Shown here: positions 1-5,384 of the stretch, in pieces
Layout: every line of letters begins with the position of its first letter
How positions within the stretch are numbered: position 1 is the first letter of the stretch
The notes under the pieces: model-generated
The model's database searches: none
What the model saw: only the letters and a program-made list of their open reading frames with translations
Told to the model about the DNA's origin: nothing
Made by a program: the position numbers and the translations under genes
Assembly (NCBI GenBank): GCA_031285115.1
Contig: JAITWU010000323.1
Location: 1 to 11,456, forward strand
Reading direction: 5' to 3'
Source: Azonexus sp.
GTDB taxonomy: Bacteria > Pseudomonadota > Gammaproteobacteria > Burkholderiales > Rhodocyclaceae
Length of the DNA: 11,456 bases

Positions 1-41
1 ATGGTGCTTTAGGTCTGCCGCAATCTGCTTTCAACCCACTT

Positions 42-47
42 GAGGAG
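42..47 (+). promoter_or_regulatory. Ribosome binding site deciding the GTG start at 55
   Basis: GAGGAG sits 7 bases upstream of the GTG at 55. This spacing is good for initiation, whereas the in-frame TTG at 40 would lie in front of the site. It therefore selects GTG over TTG as the start of the PEP-CTERM gene. The 41 bases before it show no clear promoter, and the true upstream region is outside the window. Confidence 0.75.
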
Positions 48-54
48 TTCAATC

Positions 55-975
55 GTGAAAAACCTAATTAAAAAAGCACTTGTGACCGCCGGCCTTGTTG
101 CCGCGACGGCGGCAAGCGCCAGCAACATGTACATCCAGCTTCCGACTAACAGCTACGATGTAGCTGTATCAGTCGGTTCAGTGGTGATTCGTGACGCCAG
201 CAATGTTGACGCCAACACCAAAACCGGAATTTTCAATGAATTTGGCTTTAGCCAAATCCTGGCGACCTCGGTTTATGGTCTGGCGGATGGTTCAGTCTAT
301 GGCAGCTTCTATGACACCAACGTCCCGACAGAATTGGCGTCGCTTGGCATTCCCACCATGGGACCGTCAATGGCGGGGGGGAACTCGGTATCCTTGAGCC
401 TTCCGCTTGCAAATGGTTCTCAATCGGACCTCGACGCATTGAGTCCTCTTACGCCGCCGATCAATAGCGATTCCGAAGGTTATTTGCTGACATGGTCTCT
501 CCAGATTCTCTATCACTTTGATGGCAACCTCACCGCAACCGGCCCCAATTACACTGGCGGCTGGTTTGAAGTCTGGTTTGATGACTTGTCCAATGGCGTG
601 GGGGGTGATCGTGTGGTGATTTCCGGCGTGCTGGATCATTCTGTGCTTGAGGCTGCTGATCTGACGCTCTTCTTGAACATCACTTGGGCAGAAGCTGGTT
701 TCTTGTGGGTTGAGGACGAAAATGGCGATTTCGTCGATGCCAGTACGCAAGCAACGACCCTGCGCCTCGACACCAACGTTGATCCCGCGATCCCCACTGC
801 CAACCAATTGCTGGTGGTGATGGACAGTCTGGGTTTGCCCCAGGCGGTCCGCCAAACCCGTCTTGACGGCAGCATCACCCCGGAACTCAGGGTTCCCGAG
901 CCTTCTTCCATCGCCCTGCTCGGCCTTGGTCTGTTCGGTCTGGCTGGTTCCGCCCGCCGCCGCAACAAGGCTTAA
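55..975 (+). CDS. PEP-CTERM sorting domain protein, secreted, function unknown
   Basis: A predicted exported protein of 306 residues. The N-terminus is a Sec signal peptide: a basic start (MKNLIKK), a hydrophobic core, and a likely cut after ASA at residue 22. The C-terminus is a textbook PEP-CTERM signal: VPEP at residues 280-283, a hydrophobic stretch (LLGLGLFGLAG), then an Arg cluster (RRR, 301-303) and the end. In this family the tail is recognised in the inner membrane by an exosortase, which cleaves near PEP and releases or attaches the protein outside. The middle (about 24-279) has no domain I recognise. It is acidic, rich in Asp, Ser, Thr, Gly and Asn, and has no cysteine. The GTG start at 55 is preferred over an in-frame TTG at 40 because GAGGAG lies 7 bases before it and the signal peptide then begins cleanly. 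A terminator follows, so it is probably transcribed alone or as the last gene of a unit. Sorting class is firm; role is unknown. Confidence 0.9.
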   Translation: MKNLIKKALVTAGLVAATAASASNMYIQLPTNSYDVAVSVGSVVIRDASNVDANTKTGIFNEFGFSQILATSVYGLADGSVYGSFYDTNVPTELASLGIPTMGPSMAGGNSVSLSLPLANGSQSDLDALSPLTPPINSDSEGYLLTWSLQILYHFDGNLTATGPNYTGGWFEVWFDDLSNGVGGDRVVISGVLDHSVLEAADLTLFLNITWAEAGFLWVEDENGDFVDASTQATTLRLDTNVDPAIPTANQLLVVMDSLGLPQAVRQTRLDGSITPELRVPEPSSIALLGLGLFGLAGSARRRNKA

Positions 976-1022
976 CGGGAGAGGGTCGGTTGGCAAGCTT
1001 TGAGCCTTGCTGACAAGTACAG

Positions 1023-1056
1023 CACGGGGTCGCAAAAGCGGCCCCGTGTTTTTTTT
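1023..1056 (+). terminator. Rho-independent terminator after the PEP-CTERM gene
   Basis: An 11-pair stem (1023-1033 with 1038-1048, ten Watson-Crick pairs and one T·G pair) closes an AAAA loop and is followed at once by eight T (1049-1056). This is a near-ideal intrinsic terminator for + strand transcripts, 47 bases after the stop codon of the PEP-CTERM gene. It should separate that gene from the ThiF-like gene downstream. Confidence 0.93.
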
Positions 1057-1070
1057 GCTTTATTGCAGCG

Positions 1071-1083
1071 GCAATTAAATTGC
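1071..1083. repeat. Short palindrome just before the ThiF-like gene
   Basis: GCAATT and AATTGC form two 6-base inverted arms around one central A, ending one base before the ATG at 1085. It occupies the place where a ribosome binding site or operator would be expected. It could be an operator half-site pair or chance in an AT-rich patch. No regulator binding motif is recognised. Confidence 0.35.
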
Positions 1084-1084
1084 A

Positions 1085-1936
1085 ATGTTCAAACACGAAA
1101 CGGCTTTTTCTCGCAACATCGGCTGGCTGACGCCGGAAGAACAAGCACGGCTACGTCAGGCGCGGGTCGCCATCGCCGGTCTCGGCGGCGTGGGCGGGGC
1201 GCATCTGGTGACGCTTTCGCGCCTCGGTATCGCGCGCTTCAATATCTCCGACTTCGACCACTTTGAATTACAGAATTTCAACCGTCAGGCCGGGGCCATG
1301 ATGTCGACCATCGGCCAGCCCAAGGTCGAAGTCCTCGAACGGATGGCGCTCGACATCAATCCGGAGGCGGAAATCCGCGCCTTTCCGCAGGGCATCAATA
1401 CAGACAATGTCGGCGACTTTCTCGACGGGGTTGATATTTATGTCGACAGTATTGATTTTTTCGCCCTCAAGGTTCGGCGGCTGCTCTTTGCCGAATGCTA
1501 TCGGCGCGGCATTCCAGCCGTAACCGCCGCCCCGCTCGGCATGGGCGTCGGTTTTCTCTACTTCGCCCCCGGCGGCATGAATTTTGAAGATTATTTCCGC
1601 TTTGCCGGCCAGCCACGGCAAGAGCAACTGGCGCGCTTCATCGCCGGCCTTGCGCCCAAGGTTTTGCAGCGGACTTATCTCCGCGTTCCCGAAAGCGTCA
1701 ATTTTGCCGAACAGCGCGGCCCGTCCACAGTCATGGCCTGCGACCTGTGCGCTGGCGTAACCGGCGTCGAAGTGCTCAAGATTCTTCTTGGCCGTGGCAA
1801 AGTCCGCGCCGCCCCGTGGGGTATGCAGTTTGATGCTTATCGGCAAAAACTGTCGTTTACCTGGCGTCCGTGGGGCAACGCCAACCCGCTCCAGCAATTG
1901 TTGCTGTTGCTCGTCCGGGCGCAGCTCAAGCGGTAA
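1085..1936 (+). CDS. ThiF/MoeB/E1-like adenylyltransferase, orphan
   Basis: A cytoplasmic protein of 283 residues with the Rossmann-type ATP-binding fold of the ThiF/MoeB/HesA family. These enzymes adenylate the C-terminus of a small carrier protein or another carboxylate. Visible motifs: an N-terminal RN with TPEEQ (10-20), the glycine-rich loop GLGGVGG (32-38), an acidic residue ending the second strand (DFD, 57-59), the N..R element (N64, R67), a Lys at 80, and Asp at 121 and 124. A CxxC (C219, C222) precedes a typical GVEVLK helix. MoeB and ThiF carry two CxxC pairs that hold zinc; here I see only one, so the zinc site is incomplete or different. No ubiquitin-like partner, rhodanese or thiamine/molybdopterin gene is near, so the substrate is unknown. 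There is no clear Shine-Dalgarno before the ATG, but N-terminal residues that fit the family support this start. It is not a recognised part of the polysaccharide system. Confidence 0.85.
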   Translation: MFKHETAFSRNIGWLTPEEQARLRQARVAIAGLGGVGGAHLVTLSRLGIARFNISDFDHFELQNFNRQAGAMMSTIGQPKVEVLERMALDINPEAEIRAFPQGINTDNVGDFLDGVDIYVDSIDFFALKVRRLLFAECYRRGIPAVTAAPLGMGVGFLYFAPGGMNFEDYFRFAGQPRQEQLARFIAGLAPKVLQRTYLRVPESVNFAEQRGPSTVMACDLCAGVTGVEVLKILLGRGKVRAAPWGMQFDAYRQKLSFTWRPWGNANPLQQLLLLLVRAQLKR

Positions 1937-1956
1937 TCGGGCTGCCGCAAAACAAA

Positions 1957-1975
1957 AGCCACCCCGCAGGCGGCT
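1957..1975. other. Hairpin after the ThiF-like gene
   Basis: AGCC plus CC pairs with GG plus GGCT around a five-base loop, with one mismatch. On the + strand no T-tract follows. On the - strand the stem is followed by a TTTTGTTTT-like tract, so it would look like a terminator for leftward transcription, although no leftward gene is seen here. It may still mark the 3' end of the ThiF-like message. Weak evidence. Confidence 0.3.
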
Positions 1976-2000
1976 ACCGTATATGGGAAAGAGGCGCGTC

Positions 2001-2027
2001 CGGCGGGGATTTGCGGCAATTCCGCCG
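2001..2027. other. GC-rich inverted repeat in the gap before the polysaccharide operon
   Basis: CGGCGG (2001-2006) and CCGCCG (2022-2027) can pair, and an ATT/AAT trio extends the stem across a small bulge. A run of seven T occurs at 2048-2054, but 20 bases away, which is too far for a standard intrinsic terminator. With the hairpin at 1957-1975 this is the only structure seen in the 237-base gap between the ThiF-like gene and the operon. Confidence 0.3.
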
Positions 2028-2099
2028 CCGTCGCCAGTCAATCCGGGTTTTTTTGCCTGAAATATGTGAAAAAATCCAGCTTTTCAACCGCTCTGTCAT

Positions 2100-2127
2100 T
2101 TGTTCATTCTTTTTACTCGGTTATCAT
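2100..2127 (+). promoter_or_regulatory. Possible sigma-70 promoter for the polysaccharide operon
   Basis: TATCAT (2122-2127) matches the -10 consensus at five of six positions and lies about 46 bases before the first operon gene. A weak -35 (TTGTTC, 2100-2105) stands 16 bases before it. The AT-rich stretch fits a promoter, but the -35 is poor, so this is only a candidate. No -24/-12 sigma-54 element with the required GG and GC dinucleotides was found in the gap. Confidence 0.25.
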
Positions 2128-2160
2128 GGCGGGCGTTTCAGAATCAGTTGTCTACATTAC

Positions 2161-2168
2161 GAGAGGGG
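2161..2168 (+). promoter_or_regulatory. Ribosome binding site of the export lipoprotein gene
   Basis: GAGAGGGG, 5 bases before the ATG at 2174, is a strong purine-rich site. It decides this start against the upstream in-frame GTG at 2066, which has no such site. Confidence 0.65.
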
Positions 2169-2173
2169 CAAAA

Positions 2174-2800
2174 ATGACTACTTTACGCACCACGCTGGCA
2201 AAGTTCTTCATGCTGTCGGCAACCGCTTTAGCCGTAGCGATCTTTGCAGGCTGCGCCTCGAATCTGCCCCCGGCGCCACAATCCGCCGCTTCGCCGGAAT
2301 ACAGCTACAAGATCGGGCCGGGCGACAATCTCAATATCGTCGTCTGGCGCAATCCGGAATTGTCGATGTCGGTTCCCGTCCGCCCGGATGGCAAAATCTC
2401 GGCCCCCCTGATTGATGATCTCGACGCCATGGGCAAGGATTCAACCAGCCTCGCCCGCAACATCGAGAAGGAATTGGCGAAATTTATCCGCGATCCGGTC
2501 GTCACCGTGATCGTGACCAGTTTTGTCGGCCCTTACAGCGAGCAGATTCGCGTCATCGGCGAAGCCGCCAAACCGCAGATTCTCGCCTACAAGCAAAAGA
2601 TGACCCTGCTTGACGTGATGATCGCCGTCGGCGGCATTACCGACTTTGCTGACGGCAACCGCGCCACCATTTTGCGCACCGGCAATGACAACGCCCAGTA
2701 CAGCGTCCGCCTGAAAGATCTGGTCAAGGATGGCGATGTCTCGGCCAATGTCGAGATGAAGCCGGGCGACGTGCTCATCATCCCGCAAAGCTGGTTCTGA
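2174..2800 (+). CDS. Short Wza-like polysaccharide export lipoprotein, XrtA type
   Basis: A 208-residue lipoprotein that should take part in moving exopolysaccharide through the periplasm and outer membrane. A lipoprotein signal ends in FAGC (Cys27). The residue after the Cys is Ala, which in Gram-negative cells favours sorting to the outer membrane. A Poly_export domain follows at about 43-116 (YKIGPGDNLNIVVWRNPELS, then PVRPDGKISAPLI), and one SLBB-like unit at about 124-175 (IRVIGEAAKP, LLDVMIAVGG). The protein ends at MKPGDVLIIPQSWF. It is much shorter than E. coli Wza (about 380 residues) and lacks the extra SLBB units and the C-terminal helix that crosses the outer membrane there. This short form is usual in exosortase-linked loci. 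The ATG at 2174 is chosen because GAGAGGGG lies 5 bases upstream and the lipobox then falls at the right distance. A GTG at 2066 would add 36 residues in front of the signal. It is the first gene of the operon. Confidence 0.92.
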   Translation: MTTLRTTLAKFFMLSATALAVAIFAGCASNLPPAPQSAASPEYSYKIGPGDNLNIVVWRNPELSMSVPVRPDGKISAPLIDDLDAMGKDSTSLARNIEKELAKFIRDPVVTVIVTSFVGPYSEQIRVIGEAAKPQILAYKQKMTLLDVMIAVGGITDFADGNRATILRTGNDNAQYSVRLKDLVKDGDVSANVEMKPGDVLIIPQSWF

Positions 2801-2819
2801 CCGGCCCGTCTCAATGATC

Positions 2820-2842
2820 GCCGCCCCACCCGCCGGGGCGGC
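2820..2842 (+). other. Perfect intercistronic hairpin without T-tract
   Basis: GCCGCCCC (2820-2827) and GGGGCGGC (2835-2842) form eight consecutive G-C pairs around a seven-base loop. It fills the 60-base gap between the export lipoprotein gene and the chain-length gene and ends 18 bases before the latter's ATG. No T-tract follows, so it should not terminate efficiently by itself. It could protect the 3' end of a processed upstream mRNA or adjust the ratio of the two proteins. Confidence 0.6.
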
Positions 2843-2860
2843 CAACCGCTTGGATTGCCA

Positions 2861-4420
2861 ATGGAAGAGATTCTCCGCCAGGCCCAGACGATTCTGCGCG
2901 CAACCTGGAAACACCGCCGCCTCGCCATGCTCGTGGCGTGGGTCGTCGGCGCTGTTGCCGCTGGCGTCATCCTGCGCATACCGGATCGTTATGAGGCTTC
3001 GGCCCGCATCTTCGTCGACACCCAGTCGATTTTGAAGCCGCTGATGTCGGGGCTGGCGGTGCAGCCCAATGTCGAGCAGCAGGTGATGATGTTGAGCCGC
3101 ACGCTCATCAGTCGGCCCAATATCGAAAAACTGATCCGCATGGCCGACCTCGACCTCAACACCAAGGGCAAGGCGGATCAGGAGGCGCTCATCGACAATC
3201 TGACCAAGGTGCTGAAAATCCAGAGCGTTGGTCGCGACAACCTCTATACGCTGTCTTACCAGGATACCGACCCGGCCAAGGCGCAGCGGGTGGTGCAGGG
3301 GCTGGTGTCGATCTTTGTTGAATCGAGCCTCGGCAACAAGCGTCAGGATTCGGACTCGGCGCGCAAATTTATCGTCGATCAGATTCGCAATTACGAAACC
3401 AAATTGACGGAAGCGGAAAACCGCCTCAAGGAATTCAAGCTGCGCAACATCGACCTGCAAACGGCGGATGGCAAAAACAGTATGGATCGTCTGTCGGAAC
3501 TGACGGGCTTACTCAGCACCTCGCGCCTGGCGCTGCGCGAAGCGCAAAATTCCCGTGATTCGCTGCGCCGCCAGATTGCCGGTGAAGAACCGGTGCTGCT
3601 GCCGGAAAACCCCGGTTCCGACTCCGGCGTTTCGCTGCCGGAAATCGACGGGCGCATCGACACCTTGAAGCGCAATCTCGATACCTTGCTGCAACGCTAT
3701 ACCGAGCAGCATCCCGATGTCGTTAGCGCGCGCCGCCTGATCAAAGACCTCGAAGAACAAAAAAGCAAGGAGTTGCTCGCGCGCAAGAAATTTGCCGCCG
3801 CCAATCCAGGCTCGGCAATCAGCAACAACCCGGTCTACCAACAACTGAAAATCTCCCTGGCCGAGGCCGACGCCAATGTCGCCTCGCTCCAGGCGCGGGT
3901 TTCTGAATATGAAGAACGCTACAAACGGCTGACCGAACTGATGCGGACACAGCCGCAACTGGAAGCGGAATTGGCCCAGTTGAACCGTGACTACGACATC
4001 AACAAGAAAAATTACGAGCAACTGGTGGCCCGCCGCGAATCGGCTGAACTTTCCGGCGATCTCGACGCCTCCGGTTCGGTTGCCGATTTTCGCGTCATCG
4101 ACCCGCCGCGCGCCTCGCAAAAGCCGGTTGCGCCAAACCGCATGTTGTTGTTCCCGCTCGGCCTCCTGCTGGCAATGGCCGCCGGTCTGGCGGCCGCCTT
4201 TGTCGCCAGTCAGGTTCGCCCCGTCTTTTTCGACGGCAAAACCTTGCGCGAAGCCACCGATCTGCCGCTCCTCGGCACCGTCTCGATAATTCCCAACGAA
4301 GCCCGCCGGATCAAGGAAAAATCAAGTTTGCGCCGCTTTTTGCTGGCGACCGCCGGATTATTCGCCGCCTATGGCGTCGGCATGGCGGCGCTCTTCCTCC
4401 TTTCTCAACGCGCGGCCTGA
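2861..4420 (+). CDS. Polysaccharide chain-length determinant (Wzz/GNVR), XrtA type
   Basis: An inner-membrane protein of 519 residues that sets polymer length and works with the separate tyrosine kinase next door. TM1 spans about 21-38, followed by a Wzz-type start (RYEASARIFVDTQSIL). A long periplasmic region rich in predicted coiled coil runs from about 150 to 395. It includes the family hallmark EQHPDV (283-288) and a GNVR-like segment near 365-400 (PQLEAELAQLNRDY, then NYEQLVARRE). TM2 is at about 428-450 and a third hydrophobic segment at about 493-514. The loop between TM2 and TM3 would be cytoplasmic and basic (residues 451-492, with TLREATDLPLLGTV), the natural place to contact the kinase. 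In Wzc this region is joined to the kinase; here it is split. The ATG at 2861 (MEEILRQ) fits the family start better than a TTG two codons earlier. The Shine-Dalgarno is weak (GGA, 7 bases upstream). Most similar to the XrtA-system chain-length family (TIGR03007-like, by memory). Confidence 0.94.
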   Translation: MEEILRQAQTILRATWKHRRLAMLVAWVVGAVAAGVILRIPDRYEASARIFVDTQSILKPLMSGLAVQPNVEQQVMMLSRTLISRPNIEKLIRMADLDLNTKGKADQEALIDNLTKVLKIQSVGRDNLYTLSYQDTDPAKAQRVVQGLVSIFVESSLGNKRQDSDSARKFIVDQIRNYETKLTEAENRLKEFKLRNIDLQTADGKNSMDRLSELTGLLSTSRLALREAQNSRDSLRRQIAGEEPVLLPENPGSDSGVSLPEIDGRIDTLKRNLDTLLQRYTEQHPDVVSARRLIKDLEEQKSKELLARKKFAAANPGSAISNNPVYQQLKISLAEADANVASLQARVSEYEERYKRLTELMRTQPQLEAELAQLNRDYDINKKNYEQLVARRESAELSGDLDASGSVADFRVIDPPRASQKPVAPNRMLLFPLGLLLAMAAGLAAAFVASQVRPVFFDGKTLREATDLPLLGTVSIIPNEARRIKEKSSLRRFLLATAGLFAAYGVGMAALFLLSQRAA

Positions 4421-4426
4421 AGGAGG
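4421..4426 (+). promoter_or_regulatory. Strong ribosome binding site of the tyrosine kinase gene
   Basis: A perfect AGGAGG follows directly after the stop codon of the chain-length gene and lies 7 bases before the ATG at 4434. It fixes this start against an in-frame ATG at 4371 that would overlap the upstream gene. It is the best ribosome binding site in the operon, suggesting that the kinase is translated independently and strongly. Confidence 0.85.
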
Positions 4427-4433
4427 ATCGTTG

Positions 4434-5384
4434 ATGAGTCTCATTGAACAAGCCGCCAGGCGCCTCGAACAGCTCCGTCAGGCTGGCGTCGAGTTGCCCG
4501 AAGAACCGCCGCTCGCCAAACCGGCAGCGAAAAAAGGCAAAGCCTCCCCGCCCCCTCGGGACGATTTTGATCCTTACGCAATCGCCATCGCGCCGCCCCA
4601 GGCCGACGAAGAAAAAAAGGCGGCAGCCCCGGCAGCGAAACGGGTCGAACTCGATCTCGAAGCCATTTCGGCTTCCGGCCTGCTCGTGCCGCAAGCCTCG
4701 CGCAGCCAGTTGGCGGATGAATTCCGCGTCATCAAGCGGCCCCTGATCGCCAACGCCATGGGCAAAGGTCACGAACCCGTCGTCAATGGCAATCTGATCA
4801 TGATTACCAGCGCCCTGCCGGGCGAAGGCAAGAGCTTCACCGCCATCAATCTCGCCATCAGCATCGCCATGGAACTCGACAACACGGTGATGCTGGTCGA
4901 CGCCGACGTTGCCCGCCCGTCGGTGCTCAATATGCTGGGATTGCCGCCAGCCCCCGGTCTGCTCGATGTGGTGGACAAAAATTCGGTCGATATTTCCGGC
5001 GTTCTGCTGCGCACCAATATCGAGAAACTGTCGATCCTGCCCAGCGGCACCCCGCACGCGCGCGCCACCGAACTGCTCGCCAGCGACGCCATGATCCGCC
5101 TGCTCGACGACATGGCGAGCCGCTACAACGACCGCATCATCATCTTCGATTCGCCGCCCCTCCTGCTGACCACCGAAGCGCGGGCGCTGGCGACGAACAT
5201 GGGGCAGATCGTCCTCGTCGTCTATGCCGAAAGCACCACCCAGGCCGCCGTCAAACAGGCCGTCGATACGATTGCCGCCTGCCCGGTCAAAATGATGCTG
5301 CTCAATCAGGCGCGTCAGGCTTCTTCCGAAAGTTATGGTTATGGCTATGGCTACGGTTACGGATATGGGCATGAAAAAAAGTAG
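4434..5384 (+). CDS. XrtA-associated tyrosine autokinase (BY-kinase)
   Basis: A cytoplasmic bacterial tyrosine kinase of 316 residues, the partner of the chain-length protein encoded just upstream. The first 85 residues form a charged, Pro/Ala/Lys-rich linker. The segment around 80-107 (SGLLVP, then LADEFRVIKRPL) is typical of this family and may contact the partner. Walker A is ALPGEGKS (127-134), Walker A' is MLVDADVARP (153-162) and Walker B is IIIFDSPP (235-242), the three motifs that define BY-kinases. The C-terminus ends in six Tyr-Gly repeats (301-312) and HEKK. BY-kinases autophosphorylate such tyrosine clusters in trans, and cycles of phosphorylation control assembly with the transporter and polymer length. 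The activator domain is not fused, unlike in E. coli Wzc. The last 14 bases overlap the next gene in another frame. Family assignment is firm (TIGR03018-like); the regularity of the tail is unusual. Confidence 0.95.
   Translation: MSLIEQAARRLEQLRQAGVELPEEPPLAKPAAKKGKASPPPRDDFDPYAIAIAPPQADEEKKAAAPAAKRVELDLEAISASGLLVPQASRSQLADEFRVIKRPLIANAMGKGHEPVVNGNLIMITSALPGEGKSFTAINLAISIAMELDNTVMLVDADVARPSVLNMLGLPPAPGLLDVVDKNSVDISGVLLRTNIEKLSILPSGTPHARATELLASDAMIRLLDDMASRYNDRIIIFDSPPLLLTTEARALATNMGQIVLVVYAESTTQAAVKQAVDTIAACPVKMMLLNQARQASSESYGYGYGYGYGYGHEKK
5334..5369 (+). repeat. Six tandem Tyr-Gly codon pairs
   Basis: The kinase gene carries TAT/TAC plus GGN six times in a row, encoding (YG)6. The DNA unit TATGGY is itself nearly repeated, so copy number could change by replication slippage in steps of six bases (two residues) without breaking the frame. 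Read one base later, each TATGG offers an ATG. ATG codons of the next gene's frame occur at 5335, 5341, 5347, 5365 and 5371. Confidence 0.9.

Noticed and set aside
40..54. In-frame TTG start of the PEP-CTERM gene
   Set aside because: The GAGGAG site lies after it and fits the GTG at 55.
2127..2141. TGGCGGGCGTTTCAG as a possible sigma-54 (-24/-12) promoter, considered because some PEP-CTERM genes use one
   Set aside because: The essential GC of the -12 element is missing at the right spacing. The 54 bases before the first gene also showed none.
2066..2173. Upstream in-frame GTG start for the export lipoprotein
   Set aside because: It would put 36 residues before the lipoprotein signal and has no ribosome site; the ATG at 2174 has both a site and a proper lipobox distance.
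1870..2415. Open frame across the 1937-2173 gap
   Set aside because: It overlaps the ends of two real genes out of frame, and its Arg/Ser/Gly-rich translation has no recognisable domain.
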